This document shows, piece by piece, positions 36,772 through 47,000 of a stretch of DNA of 64,000 nt (position 1 is the first letter of the stretch; each line of letters begins with the position of its first letter). Position numbers and translations under genes: made by a program. Under the pieces are notes generated by a model, which saw only the letters and a list, made by a program, of their open reading frames with translations, did no database searches and was not told where the DNA came from. The stretch is from contig JAISTH010000011.1 of assembly GCA_031272715.1 (NCBI GenBank), forward strand, positions 27,214-91,213, written 5' to 3'. Origin of the DNA: Desulfovibrio sp. GTDB lineage: Bacteria; Desulfobacterota; Desulfovibrionia; Desulfovibrionales; Desulfovibrionaceae.

Positions 36772-37560
36772 TCAGCGCGCCCCGGGGGCCATGGCCCCCA
36801 GCAGGTTCGTGAAGAGTCCGTCCATGCCGTTTATGAACCCCGACACCTGTTCGGACATGATCAGCAGCAGCATGCCCACGAAGAGGAAGCCGACGCAGAT
36901 CTTCACCGGGAACCCGAACTCCATGATGTGGATCTGGGGGGACGTCCTTGATATCAGCGCCAGGGCGACCTCCACCATGAAGAGGGCGACGATCACGGGG
37001 GCGGCGATCTTCACCGCCAGCACGAATATCTGCGCCGTGATGTACAGCATCTGGTCGAGGATGGCCTGGCCGATGAAGAGCGCACCCGGCGGCACGAGCT
37101 TGAAGGACGCCGCGAATCCCTTGAGCAGGTACAGATGGCCGTCCAGCGTCAGGAAGACCAGCAGGGAGACCATCCAGAGGAAGAAGGCGGTCGCCCCCGT
37201 CTGGTTGCCCGTGAGGGGGTCGGCGAAATTGATCATGGTGAAGCCCATCTGGAAGCCCAGCAGTTCCCCGCCGGCCTGTATCCCCATGAAGAGCACGTTC
37301 ACCGCAAGGCCCAGCGTCAATCCCATGACCGCCTCCCCCAGGAGCATCACCCCCATGGTGAAGGGGTGCGGGATGGCCGTGGCGGGCAGCGAGAGATGGG
37401 GCCACAGGCCCAGGGTGAGCACCAGGGAGATGGCCGCCTTGACCTGGACCGGGACGTTCTGGGTGGAGAAGATGGGGAGCAGGAACAGCACTATGCTCAC
37501 CCGCATGAGGGTGAGCAGGAAGCCCATGACGATGAGGGGGCTGAAGCCGAAGACGTCCAT
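36772..37560 (-). CDS. fliR: flagellar export protein FliR
   Basis: FliR (262 residues), integral membrane component of the flagellar type III export gate. About six membrane helices are visible, with LLPIFSTQNVPVQVKAAISLVLTL and the conserved QAGGELLGFQMGF segment, then FLLNLLGA-like C-terminal helices (GLFTNLLGAMAPG). GGAAGGGC precedes the ATG. It is the last gene of the minus-strand run that starts at 43987 and is 47 bases after the spermidine-synthase-like gene. No other flagellar genes are nearby, so fliR is separated from fliP/fliQ/flhB here; FliR homologues of other type III systems are usually grouped with their partners. Confidence 0.93.
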   Translation of the reverse strand: MDVFGFSPLIVMGFLLTLMRVSIVLFLLPIFSTQNVPVQVKAAISLVLTLGLWPHLSLPATAIPHPFTMGVMLLGEAVMGLTLGLAVNVLFMGIQAGGELLGFQMGFTMINFADPLTGNQTGATAFFLWMVSLLVFLTLDGHLYLLKGFAASFKLVPPGALFIGQAILDQMLYITAQIFVLAVKIAAPVIVALFMVEVALALISRTSPQIHIMEFGFPVKICVGFLFVGMLLLIMSEQVSGFINGMDGLFTNLLGAMAPGAR

Positions 37561-37607
37561 GCCCTTCCGGGAGCAAGAACCGTGCCCGGCTCCCCGCGGT
37601 CAGGCCT

Positions 37608-39140
37608 TCAGGACGTGATCAGGCTCAGGGCGTAGCGTTCCGCCGGCGCGAGCGCGTCGGTCATGGGAGGGACGTCGTGGGGCACGGGATCCGGGGAGTG
37701 GGTCTTCAGCAGGACTCTCACCGTGCCGGGCAGGTCGTCGGACCTGCCTTCCAGGGCGACCGCGAGGTCCGGGCGCCGTTCCGGGAGCGCCAGGATGATG
37801 ATGTTCTGCAGGGCGTCCCGGGAGGCGGCTCCGGGCATGGCGTAGACGTGGACCTCCGGGAACGCCTCGCAGATCGCCGCGTGGATGGCCCGGAAGAGCA
37901 GTCCCCGATCCCCTTCGAAGGCCGAGATGACGTTCATGAAGCACATGCCGCCGGGGGCCACGCTCCTGGCCAGGGCCGCCATCGCCTCCCGGGTTCCCAT
38001 GTGGAAGGGCACGGTGTAGCAGGACGTGAAGACGTCCACGAAGACGATGTCGTAGCGCTCGACGTTGCGATTGAGGAAGCCCCTCGCGTCCTCGTGGAAG
38101 ATGCGCATGCGCCGGTCTGCGGGCAGGAGGAAATACTCCTTCGCCACCTGGGTCATGCCCGGGTCCAGTTCCACCACGTCGAGGGTGAAGTCCTTGAGGT
38201 GGGACCCTCCGTCGAGCAGCCAGCGCGGCAGGGAGTAGCCCCCGCCCCCCAGCAGCAGGAGCCGTCTGGCCCCGGGGTGGAGCGTCGTGCCCACGGAGAG
38301 GTAGCGGGTGTATTCGGCGAAGAGATCCCTGGGATCGTCCAGGAACATCCCGGACTGGATCTTGCCGGGATCCGTCCGCACGAGGCGGACCCTGCGGTTT
38401 TCGGGGGTCACGCCCTCGAAGACCCGTATCGTGTTGTACGGGGTCTCCCTCAGGACGTAGCCGTGCTCGGTCCGCCATTTCCCGTAGGAGTCGGATGCGA
38501 TGGCGGCGAAGAGCCCGAAGGCCAGCAGGCACCACGCCATGGGGTTTTTCCTGGGGTGGGCCAGCAAGGCGATCAGGCCGGCGCAGACCGCGACGCCGAA
38601 GAGGATCTGCGTGCTGCCGAACCAGGAGATGAGCACGAATCCCCCGAGGAAGGTCCCGAGGATGCTGCCGGCCGTGGAAAGGGCGTAGAGCCGGCCCACC
38701 GTCGCGCCGGACCTTTCGATGTCCGCCAGCTGCAGGCGTATGAGATAGGGGGAGATGGCGCCGAAGAGCAGGGCCGGCAGGGCGAAGTACAGGCCCGCGC
38801 CCAGGACGGCGCCGACGTAGATGTTGGAGAAGCCGCCAAGGAGCTTGCCGCCGAGGGTTTCGTGAACGAGGGCGGTCAGGGCCACGCCCGCCCCTGAACC
38901 CGCGAACAGCATGGACAGCGTGCGCCGGGAGAGGCGCCGGTCGGCCAGCCGGCCTCCAAGGAAGGCTCCGAGGGCGAGGAAGGCCATGAGGATGCCGATG
39001 AGGCTCGTCCAGACGATGACGGACGTGCCGAGATGGGGTGCCATCAGCCGCGCCCCCACCATCTCCAGAATCATCACGAGGGCGCCGTTGGCGAAGGCCG
39101 TGCAGCCGGCGAGGCCGTTTCCTAGCGAGGTGTCCTTCAC
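37608..39140 (-). CDS. membrane-fused spermidine synthase-like protein
   Basis: A 510-residue protein joining about seven N-terminal membrane segments (GALVMILEMVGARLMAPHLGTS to LLAFGLFAAIAS, residues about 12-220) to a spermidine-synthase-like Rossmann domain. The synthase part has LLLLGGGGYSLPRWLL (nucleotide-binding loop), DVVELDPGMTQVA and YDIVFVDVFTSCYTVPFHMGTREAM. Members of this fused family are common and mostly uncharacterised; they need not make spermidine. The GTG at 39140 has GGAGGG six bases upstream and overlaps the stop of the preceding gene (GTGA), which argues against the much longer upstream open frame. Confidence 0.88.
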   Translation of the reverse strand: MKDTSLGNGLAGCTAFANGALVMILEMVGARLMAPHLGTSVIVWTSLIGILMAFLALGAFLGGRLADRRLSRRTLSMLFAGSGAGVALTALVHETLGGKLLGGFSNIYVGAVLGAGLYFALPALLFGAISPYLIRLQLADIERSGATVGRLYALSTAGSILGTFLGGFVLISWFGSTQILFGVAVCAGLIALLAHPRKNPMAWCLLAFGLFAAIASDSYGKWRTEHGYVLRETPYNTIRVFEGVTPENRRVRLVRTDPGKIQSGMFLDDPRDLFAEYTRYLSVGTTLHPGARRLLLLGGGGYSLPRWLLDGGSHLKDFTLDVVELDPGMTQVAKEYFLLPADRRMRIFHEDARGFLNRNVERYDIVFVDVFTSCYTVPFHMGTREAMAALARSVAPGGMCFMNVISAFEGDRGLLFRAIHAAICEAFPEVHVYAMPGAASRDALQNIIILALPERRPDLAVALEGRSDDLPGTVRVLLKTHSPDPVPHDVPPMTDALAPAERYALSLITS

Positions 39141-40423
39141 GCGTTTCCCTCCGCGCCTGGCGGGTCGATGACGCCGTGCTCGACGAGCGTCCGGGCCAGC
39201 CGGTCGCACTGGAAGATGTCCAGCCCGATCGTCTCGGCGATGTCCAGCAGGGACGTCTTCCCGTCCACGTAGGCGATCAGGTCCATCATGTTCGTGACGC
39301 AACCGTCGGTGCTCCCCACCGTGCTGAGGGTGGCGTAGAGGCCCCGGCGGCCCATCTGCGGCTCGCACAGGATCTTCTGCCCGTACGTGAGGTTGGCCTC
39401 GAGAGCCTCGAGACATCGACGGACCACGAGATACCCACCCTCCAATCCCTTTTCCGTCACAACGTCCAGATTGTCCAGGGACGTGTGGTATTCCGGGAAG
39501 GCGCTGTACTTGGTGCGCATGACGGCGCAGAAGGGCAGGTCGATGCCGGGGGCGCAGTACTGCCGTTCGTCGCTCTGGCGGTCCAGGAACGTGTAGCGGA
39601 CGAAGTCGGGGTGGAAACGCCTGAGCACGTGAAGGGCGACCTTGTCGGCCAGGGTCCCTCCCTTGCGGCTCGGGACGTAGGAATAGCTGCGGTCGTCCCC
39701 CATGCATGAGAGGTTGAAGCCCGCGACGGTCTTCTCCTGCATGTGCTTGAGGTTGCGGCTGAGATACGTGATGGCGCCGATGGTCTCCGGGGCGAAGACG
39801 AACCTGTAGGTGTAGCGCCGGGGACGCTCCGCGAGCCAATGGGCCAGGGCCACCGCGACCACGGGGCCCGAGAGTTCGTTGTTGGCCATGGACGGATGGC
39901 ACACGTAGGTGGAGAGGAACACCTCTTCGGGGCTTGCGCCGGGGATGACGAGATCCGCGTACGTCATGCTGCCGGGCGCGAGGGTGGAGTCTATGAAGGC
40001 GTGGTACGTGCCCGGCCGCAGGGTCTTGCGCCGGGCGTCCGGGAGGCAGAAGCCCCAGTACCGCTTGTAGTAGGACGTCACGTAGGGGATGGCCTCGGGC
40101 AGATCGGGCCGGGAGTGGAGGTGGGGCTGCAGTTCCTCAAGATCCAGGCATGCGTCCACGGGTTCCGAGTAGCCGACGACGTGGAGGTTGTTCCAGGCCA
40201 AGTCGGCGATCACCTCGCCGTCCGGCCCGGTCAGCCGGGCCGCCCGGATGGTCCATTCGTCGGGGATGGTCCAGTCGAAGACCTTGGTGCCGGTAGGGAC
40301 TTCATGCACGGCGAGGTCCGGAAGTTCCCCCCGCAGGATGTCGAAGGTCTCCCGGACGCCGTTTCCGGTCAGGCTGCGACAGATGGGGAAGAGTCGTTTC
40401 AGCAGTGCGAGCATTGAGGCCAC
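39137..40423 (-). CDS. DUF4910/M28-like aminopeptidase-domain protein
   Basis: A 428-residue protein of the DUF4910 group (aminopeptidase-like fold with a C-terminal winged helix). Visible marks are LFPICRSLTGNGVRETFDIL at the N-terminus, ADLVIPGASPEEVFLSTYVCHPSMANNELSGP with conserved His/Asp/Asn positions, YRFVFAPETIGAI, and SDERQYCAPGIDLPF. The last 70 residues (STDGCVTNMMDLIAYVDGKTSLLDIAETIG) form the winged helix. Relatives often sit in surface-polysaccharide or modification clusters; the catalytic role is unproven. Its stop overlaps the next gene's GTG. Confidence 0.85.
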   Translation of the reverse strand: MASMLALLKRLFPICRSLTGNGVRETFDILRGELPDLAVHEVPTGTKVFDWTIPDEWTIRAARLTGPDGEVIADLAWNNLHVVGYSEPVDACLDLEELQPHLHSRPDLPEAIPYVTSYYKRYWGFCLPDARRKTLRPGTYHAFIDSTLAPGSMTYADLVIPGASPEEVFLSTYVCHPSMANNELSGPVVAVALAHWLAERPRRYTYRFVFAPETIGAITYLSRNLKHMQEKTVAGFNLSCMGDDRSYSYVPSRKGGTLADKVALHVLRRFHPDFVRYTFLDRQSDERQYCAPGIDLPFCAVMRTKYSAFPEYHTSLDNLDVVTEKGLEGGYLVVRRCLEALEANLTYGQKILCEPQMGRRGLYATLSTVGSTDGCVTNMMDLIAYVDGKTSLLDIAETIGLDIFQCDRLARTLVEHGVIDPPGAEGNA

Positions 40424-40480
40424 CGGGAAGTGTTTCGGTTTGTGGGCGGCGGGAGCGCCAGCCGAGGCCGTCCGTTTGCG

Positions 40481-41542
40481 TCAGCGGACGTCGGCCATGT
40501 GCCGTCTGCGCAGTTGTCCGCAGGCCGCATCGATGTCCGCGCCCATGCTTTTGCGCAGGACGGCGGTGATGTGCCGGGACCAGAGTTCCTTTTCGAAGGC
40601 CAGGACGCGGTCGGGGGCCGGCGCGCGGAAGGGAGAGCCCGGCGTCGGGTTGTAGACGATGACGTTGAGCTTGAACTTCACCTTCGAAAGGACCTTCGCC
40701 AGCGTCCGCGCATCCTTCGGGCTGTCGTTGACGTCGCCGAGGAGGAGGTATTCGAGGGTTATGCGCTCCCGCGTCTTGAGGGGGTAGGCGGCGAGGGCAT
40801 CGATCAGGTCGGGAAGCGGCCAGCGGGCGGCCCCCGGCATGATGCGCTCCCTCTGCTCCTGGGTCGGCGCATGGAGGGAGACGGCAAGGAACGCCAGGCC
40901 GCTTGCGCCGAGTTCCGCGAGGCCGTTTTCGACGCCGCAGGTGGAGACGGTGATCCGGCGCGGGGAGAATCCGAGGCCGTGGGCGTCGTTGCAGCACTGC
41001 AGGACCCGCATCACCTCGCGCAGATTGAGCAGGGGTTCCCCCATGCCCATGAAGACGAGATTGCGCAGGGACTCTCCGGGCCGCGTTTCGGCAAGATGGG
41101 CGCGAGCCACCTGCACCTGTCCCAGCATCTCGCTCATGGTCATGTTTCGCGCGAATCCGTCGCCTCCGGTGGCGCAGAAACGGCACCCCATGGGACAGCC
41201 CACCTGGGAGGAGAGGCACTGGGTCCAGCGGCGCTCCCCCTTCGAGGACTCGGAGGGGATCAGCACCGTCTCCACAAGGGCGCCGTCGGCGAGGCGCAAC
41301 AGGAATTTCGTGGTCTCGTCCCGGCTCGTGAGCACCGTCTCCACCTCGGGCCAGACGATGCATGCCGATTGCTCCAGACGGCGTCTGCAGGCCAGGGAGA
41401 CGTCTGTCATGGCGTCGAAGTCCCTCGCCATCTTCCTCCATATCCACTGCCAGACCTGTCGCGCGCGGAACGGGGGCTCGTCGTGGGTCTCCCGCATCCA
41501 TGCGGAGAGTTCGGGAAGGGTCATGTCGCACAGGTCGGTCAT
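40481..41542 (-). CDS. rlmN: dual-specificity RNA methyltransferase RlmN
   Basis: Radical-SAM enzyme that methylates C2 of adenosine 2503 in 23S rRNA and of A37 in some tRNAs. It has 353 residues. The iron-sulfur motif CPMGCRFC is at C116, C120 and C123, and the methyl-carrying cysteine near the C-terminus is C341 (DIDAACGQL). NLVFMGMGEPLLN and ISTCGVE-type segments (VSTCGVENGL) are also present. Its ATG overlaps the stop of the DHH gene by four bases (ATGA), so the two are coupled. Confidence 0.96.
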   Translation of the reverse strand: MTDLCDMTLPELSAWMRETHDEPPFRARQVWQWIWRKMARDFDAMTDVSLACRRRLEQSACIVWPEVETVLTSRDETTKFLLRLADGALVETVLIPSESSKGERRWTQCLSSQVGCPMGCRFCATGGDGFARNMTMSEMLGQVQVARAHLAETRPGESLRNLVFMGMGEPLLNLREVMRVLQCCNDAHGLGFSPRRITVSTCGVENGLAELGASGLAFLAVSLHAPTQEQRERIMPGAARWPLPDLIDALAAYPLKTRERITLEYLLLGDVNDSPKDARTLAKVLSKVKFKLNVIVYNPTPGSPFRAPAPDRVLAFEKELWSRHITAVLRKSMGADIDAACGQLRRRHMADVR

Positions 41543-42573
41543 GCGGAGGGGCGCGGGGTTTCCTGGGTGCGGCGGATGGGGCGCAGTTTGCGGCTGAAGA
41601 GGCGGTGGCGGACGAAACTTTCGAGATTCCCTTCCTGATGCGCCACCGAGAGGGGGAACTCAGCCCTGGCGAGATTGCGGTGGCCGCCGGCCTCGCCCAC
41701 ATCGTCGAAGCAGGACTGGGCGAGACGTCCCACGTCTCTGGAACCGTCTCCCCGCAGGATGACGATGACCGTTTCCGCCACGATGCCGCTGACGGCGATC
41801 CAGTGCAACCCGTGGACCTTGGTGAAGAAGTCGGCGATGGCCACCAGCAGGTCGCCGCTGGAGACGAAGCCGAGCCAGGCCATGGCCCCGTTCTGCGGGC
41901 ATTCCGTGAGGGACTGGAACGCCCTCGTGAAGAGGGGGAGCCATGCCATCAGGTATTCGCTGCGCTGGATGCGCCGCAGAAGGGTCAGGTCCGCCTGCTT
42001 TGAGAGCCATCGGTAGGCCTGGAAGTCCTCGTCGGTACCCGATCTTCCGAAGGCCGCCGTGTCTGTCCGGATGCCGGTGAGCAGCGCAGTGGCGAGGCGC
42101 GAGGAAGGGGTGATTTTCAGCCCCTGCAGAAAGCGGGTCATGAGGGTGCTGGTGGCGCCGAGTTCCGGCCTGACGATGCAGACGGCGTCTTCGGCGAACG
42201 CGGAATCCTGGGACGGATCTTCCGACATCGGGTGGTGGTCGACCAGGAGAGAAAAGGGGACGCCGGCGAACGCCTTGTTGTGGCCGGGTTGGGAGTCCAG
42301 CAGGGCGAAGTGGGTGTACTGGTTCTTCTTGTCCGGATTCCACATGCGCATCGGGATGCGCAGGTAACGTATCATGGCGAGATTGTCCGGGCGGGTCACG
42401 TTGTTGATCCGCGCGATCTCCACGCTGTGGACCTTGCCCTGGATTATGCGCATGAGAGCCATGGCCGAGGCCATGGAGTCGGGGTCGGCGTTGATCAGGA
42501 TGCACCAGCGGGAGGTCTTGTCGAGATCGTGGCGCCACTGGCGGAGTTGGGCGATTTGTTCCGCGCTCAGCAT
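41539..42573 (-). CDS. DHH-family phosphoesterase (NrnA-like)
   Basis: A 344-residue DHH/DHHA1 phosphoesterase, the family that degrades nanoRNA, pAp or cyclic-dinucleotide products. Motif I is INADPDSMASAMAL, motif II is in HFALLDSQPGHN, motif III is LVDHHPMSEDP, and the DHHA1 end holds GDGSRDVGRLA and DVGEAGGHRNLARAEF. The usual leading His before DPD is replaced (INAD). It overlaps cbiR upstream by seven bases and rlmN downstream by four. The substrate cannot be told from sequence. Confidence 0.9.
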   Translation of the reverse strand: MLSAEQIAQLRQWRHDLDKTSRWCILINADPDSMASAMALMRIIQGKVHSVEIARINNVTRPDNLAMIRYLRIPMRMWNPDKKNQYTHFALLDSQPGHNKAFAGVPFSLLVDHHPMSEDPSQDSAFAEDAVCIVRPELGATSTLMTRFLQGLKITPSSRLATALLTGIRTDTAAFGRSGTDEDFQAYRWLSKQADLTLLRRIQRSEYLMAWLPLFTRAFQSLTECPQNGAMAWLGFVSSGDLLVAIADFFTKVHGLHWIAVSGIVAETVIVILRGDGSRDVGRLAQSCFDDVGEAGGHRNLARAEFPLSVAHQEGNLESFVRHRLFSRKLRPIRRTQETPRPSA

Positions 42574-43415
42574 CTATGTTCCTTGCCTTCCACGGAAGGC
42601 GGCTGCCTGCGGGCGAGTTCCTGCAGGTACGGGATCGAGGCGGCGACGGCGTCCCAATCGAAGATTTCCAGAAGATGGGTCGCCGTTGGAGGAACCCGCC
42701 GGATCAGGGCCGAGGCGACCTCTCTCTGTGGCGGCGTCAGCGCCGCCAGCGGGCGATGGTCGTCCCGGACGCCCGGGGCGCTCCAGTGCACGATTCCTGC
42801 CGACTCGGGCAGCCGCGAAACTAGAAGCCCCCATTGGCCATACCCCATCAGGTGCGCGATGTCCAGACACAGTCCGAATCCCTCTCCGAATCTGAAGTCC
42901 TCGCCAAGTTCCAGCACGTCGCAGTGACGGGTGTTTTCGAGGAGCAGGGGGACGGAGGAGCGTTGGTGCCAGTGCCTTGCGAAGGCGGCCAGCAGCAGGC
43001 GTCTGCCTTCGGTCGGGCCGTCCGGCGGGTGCAGGACGGCGCAACGCGGGGAGAGGGACGCCACCCTGTCCAGGACGTCAAGGGCGAGGGCCGCGGTCGT
43101 GACGGCGGCGTTCTGGGATGGGTCGTGCCCGGACCATGGCAGGTCCAGAGGCAGATGTGCGTGGAAGGTCATGTCGAGGGAGGAGGCGTTCCGGGGCAGG
43201 TCATTTTCCGTGTAGGCGAGGCAGGAGGCCGTCTCGAAGAGGCACAGGGCCGTCTCGGGGATTCTGCCGTGGAGGTGGCGGATGTTCTCGGCCAGGGAGG
43301 CCGGCAGGACGCAGGAGGGTGCGGCCAGGGCCAGGGTGGCGTCATGGCTTCCGTAGACATCCGAGGACGTGGGCGCGTTGGAAGGGTCGAGGTGCAAGGG
43401 TGGGGCGATGCTCAC
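42567..43415 (-). CDS. cbiR: CbiR-like cobamide-remodelling phosphodiesterase
   Basis: A 282-residue AP-endonuclease-2-like TIM barrel. The pattern matches CbiR, which removes the nucleotide loop from cobamides so that they can be rebuilt with another lower ligand: APSCVLPASLAENIRHLHGRI, TALCLFETASC, MTFHAHLPLDLPW, RCAVLHPPDG, VPLLLENTRHCDVL and LCLDIAHLMGYGQW. A corrinoid role fits the HgcA gene in this window, which needs a corrinoid. A sugar isomerase of the same fold is the main alternative. It overlaps its neighbours on both sides by a few bases. Confidence 0.75.
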   Translation of the reverse strand: MSIAPPLHLDPSNAPTSSDVYGSHDATLALAAPSCVLPASLAENIRHLHGRIPETALCLFETASCLAYTENDLPRNASSLDMTFHAHLPLDLPWSGHDPSQNAAVTTAALALDVLDRVASLSPRCAVLHPPDGPTEGRRLLLAAFARHWHQRSSVPLLLENTRHCDVLELGEDFRFGEGFGLCLDIAHLMGYGQWGLLVSRLPESAGIVHWSAPGVRDDHRPLAALTPPQREVASALIRRVPPTATHLLEIFDWDAVAASIPYLQELARRQPPSVEGKEHRC

Positions 43416-43987
43416 GCCGACGGGGTCGCGGTCGTGGGTGCGACCGGGGGTGGTGAGGATGCCGAGGCGACTGCGGGCACCGGCCCGGATGGGGACTCGA
43501 TCGCGGGTTGGGGCGCAGGTGCGGCAGCTTGGGCCGGGGCGGGGGCAGGTGGGGGTGCAGCGGTCGATGCAGGAGCTGCGGCAGGTGTCGGGGCAGTGGC
43601 AGGCGCGGGAACAGCGGCAGGTGTGGACGCAGCGGGAGGAACTGTGGTCGCTGCGGACGGAGTGGCATCTCCCGTTTTGTCGGAGGAACCCTCCGGCTCG
43701 GCGGTTTTCCCTTCCGCCGAGGCATCGCCGTCTCCCTCCGAGGTCTCATCGATGCGCCAGAGTTCGGCGATCGCCTGGCTTTCGGTGATAGGCTTGATCA
43801 TGTTGTCCGCGATGTTCTCGAGCTTGCCGTCGTCCGCAAGTTCAAGCCTGTAGCCCAGAGTGGGGCCCAGGCTCCGTTGCAGCTGGTAGAATATCCCTTC
43901 GGTGGAGCAGGCAAGCAGCGTCCCGCCGAGATTGAAGAACTTCTCGACTTCGATGGTCTTTTCAGGAGTGTCGAAGCGCACGTTCAT
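43412..43987 (-). CDS. hypothetical protein with Ala/Pro-rich tail
   Basis: A 191-residue protein, first gene of the minus-strand run. Residues 1-80 look like a small folded domain (MNVRFDTPEKTIEVEKFFNLGG, then EGIFYQLQRSLGPTLGYRLEL). The remaining 110 are low-complexity Ala, Pro, Thr and Ser (APAPAQAAAPAPQP type) and probably disordered. There is no signal peptide or membrane segment. Its stop overlaps the cbiR ATG (ATGA), so it is co-translated with cbiR. I do not recognise the family. Confidence 0.7.
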   Translation of the reverse strand: MNVRFDTPEKTIEVEKFFNLGGTLLACSTEGIFYQLQRSLGPTLGYRLELADDGKLENIADNMIKPITESQAIAELWRIDETSEGDGDASAEGKTAEPEGSSDKTGDATPSAATTVPPAASTPAAVPAPATAPTPAAAPASTAAPPPAPAPAQAAAPAPQPAIESPSGPVPAVASASSPPPVAPTTATPSA

Positions 43988-44031
43988 GGCGATACTTTAT
44001 AGAGTTAAAATAATGTAAGGGGGTTGAGGGT

Positions 44032-47000
44032 TTATTGCTTTCCTTTCCAGTATTCCCAATCGAGTCTTTTTTTAAATAAATCCGGACTGTCTTTTTTGAA
44101 AATAAAGTCAATGATGTATGATGGACCAATCTTATCTTTTATTAAGATTTCAGATCGAGGATCAGTTGTGTAGTTTTGCGGTATGCCAAGGGTTTTTCTC
44201 GATAGAGCAGGAGTAATGTTTTCAAAAAGCCGTGTAAATGCTCCATATGTTTGAATCTTTAAGTTTTCAGGGTGCTGTATTAATCTGTCAGATAGATTAT
44301 GTTGATAGAAAAGACATATCTTTGATGTAATTATTTGTGCGTCTATTAAAATTATGACAAACTCATCGTTGAAATTTGCTTCAAATTTTTCTAATAATTC
44401 GTAATCAGGAAATTCGACAGAGGTACTTATCCAGTCGTCACGATCGGAAATATCGTGATTTGAATTTCTGAAATATGGGATAGATGTGCGATTTAATTGA
44501 TTTATTGAAAGAATGCCGTGCTCTTTTATTGAATGTATATTTGCAGACCTCGTAAAGTGTATTAGGTACTGGATATTTTTTTCCCGGATAAAACTAGCTA
44601 ACATGTATTTTTTAAAAGAAGAAAGAAAATCCTCGCGTAACTTGTTGATTTTCCCTTTAAAGATGTCTATATCCTGAGGTCTATTCTGTGCATCTATATA
44701 TGCTTCTCCAATTGTTTTCCATCTTGAAGGTGCATTAGTCCGATAATTATCAATTTTCCCTTTGCCATCGACCACTTCCTCCAACTTATTTAAGACGTTA
44801 TCTGGGAAATTAAGGGCATAGTCAGTATAGAGAAATTCTATGCCAGTTAATTTTGTTACGTCCGTAGATTTTATTTCAGAGGCAAAAAATTGTGGAAGGT
44901 GTTTTGGTGCAAGAATTGAATTGTAGATTAAATCTATCTCAGCGACTTGATCCCAGTAGCCAGTTTGCATAGTCCCTTTAGTTATCGCTGGTTTAAATAT
45001 GTGACTACACTCCTCACAATATGAAATAAAGAGATATTGTTTTGCGCGTGTCATGGCAACATAAAGGCGGCAGAGATCTCGGAAGCTCTCCTCTTCTGGA
45101 AGGTATGGGTCCGGTATAGTATTTTTGTTGCAGTTTAAAATCAAAACATGGTCAAACTCTAGACCTTTCATCTGCTCGAAATCTGAAACAAATATTTTGT
45201 GATCAGAGAACTTGTTATGCCCATCTAAAAGGGCGAGGGAGTATTTCTCAGAAAATTCTTTTAATTCAATGAGTTTGTAGCCAGCAAAACAAATACAAAT
45301 TTTGTCGTGTTCGTTAGTACCATTTTTTGCATAACTTAATGCATATTTGATTTCATCTTCAAAATTATCACATGATAGTAATTGTGGGCACGATGTGTGA
45401 AAGTTAGCATATTTAGGGTCTAGAATTTCAAAGTCAGAATTAAGCAATGAATCGCAACCTTCAATGGAACCATAAAATATATCAAATGCAGCGCTTAATA
45501 TTTCCTTGCTATTTCTATAGTTCCGTAAAATGTTTTCTTTTTTTTGGGGGAGGTTTATGTGGGCGTCCTTGAAATTCTGACTTTTTGCCAGCACGGTCTG
45601 CGCTACGTCACCTGCAAAAAATAAATTATTTTGCCCCTCATGTGTCAGCGCCCTTATAATATTTAATTCAATCGTCCCAAAATCTTGTGCCTCGTCAACT
45701 AAGACATGGTGAAATATGGGTGAAATTTTATTTATGTGTTGGTGTAGCGCAGACGAGATATTTAGGTAGTCTGAAACCCCAACTTTTCTCATCTTCTCCT
45801 TCCAGTATTCTATTCCATCTAAAATTATTTTTCTATTCGATGGTGAAAATGGAATTGTCCGAGAGCTGCGTTTGCAAATTTTAGTGTCAAGATAGTAATT
45901 GGGTGTTTCTAAGATCACACTACGAGCCCAGTCAAATTCATCACGTATATAACTTTCAGCATTTATTCCTTGAGATAATAGGGACTTGTGTAATCCAAAT
46001 AAAATTTTTGCATCGTCGTTGTTGAATTCTTGTCTATAAAATTCGCGCCATACGCTGTCAATATGTTCGTTAGTTTTCCATGTAATAAAATCATAATGTT
46101 TTGGATATTCAGGTTCAAACTTGCGTAGAAGTTCTTGGCAAAGCTTGAAGAAAGATTTGCATTCAATAAGACCTTTGACGCTCTCGAAAGCAATACATGC
46201 GTGGTCAAGTAAGTCATTAATAACCTTAGCCAAACTTTCATTTAATGTGAGAACTAAAATAGGTTTGTTTGTCTCTTTGGCCAAACGTATCGCTCGATGT
46301 ATCACAATACACGTTTTCCCAGATCCGCTTACGCCTGAGAGGAGTGCCGCACCCTTATAATCTTTGTTGATTATTTTTCTTTGCTTTGGATGCATAAAAA
46401 GCATCCAGTCTTGGTAATAAGGCGACTCAATTAATTTCTTGATTCTGTTTTCATATTCAGCTGAGCCTATTGGCAATCCTATTATTGTCCCCCCATCATC
46501 AATCTCAATGATTTCGCTTTCTTTAATGCTAGCAATATCTTGTATTCTTTTGAGGTGTAAGTCAATGATTTTCGATGCGTTTGCATTATTGCCAATTTTG
46601 ATTGAAAGTAAGATTTTAGAGATTTTTTTGGCGATGGCTTTATCATCAAGCAAATTAGATGTGCCATCAATGAGAGAGTCTGGGGTCGTGAAATCAAAAT
46701 TTTTAATTAATGCTAATATGGTTCCATTTTTTATGATTTCTTTTAAGTCATCTTGGTGGGGTTTATCGAGCTGACTTATGAGTTTACCATCTAATATTGG
46801 TCTAAACTCATCTGGCGCAGTTGTTGGGTCTACGCATGTATCTAGTTCGTCTTTATTTTTTATGATGGTTAGACCTTTATTACGTTCCAGCCATCGTTCA
46901 GTCAGATTATGTGCTCCAGCAAAACAAAATAGTAAGATATTTCTATCTTGTATTGTAACAAGTCTATGTCCATCACCAATGTCATATTTTACGCAGTGTT

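Noticed and set aside
39141..39902. N-terminal extension of the spermidine-synthase-like protein
   Set aside because: The GTG at 39140 has a good ribosome-binding site and a GTGA overlap; the upstream frame is antisense-like sequence within the DUF4910 gene.
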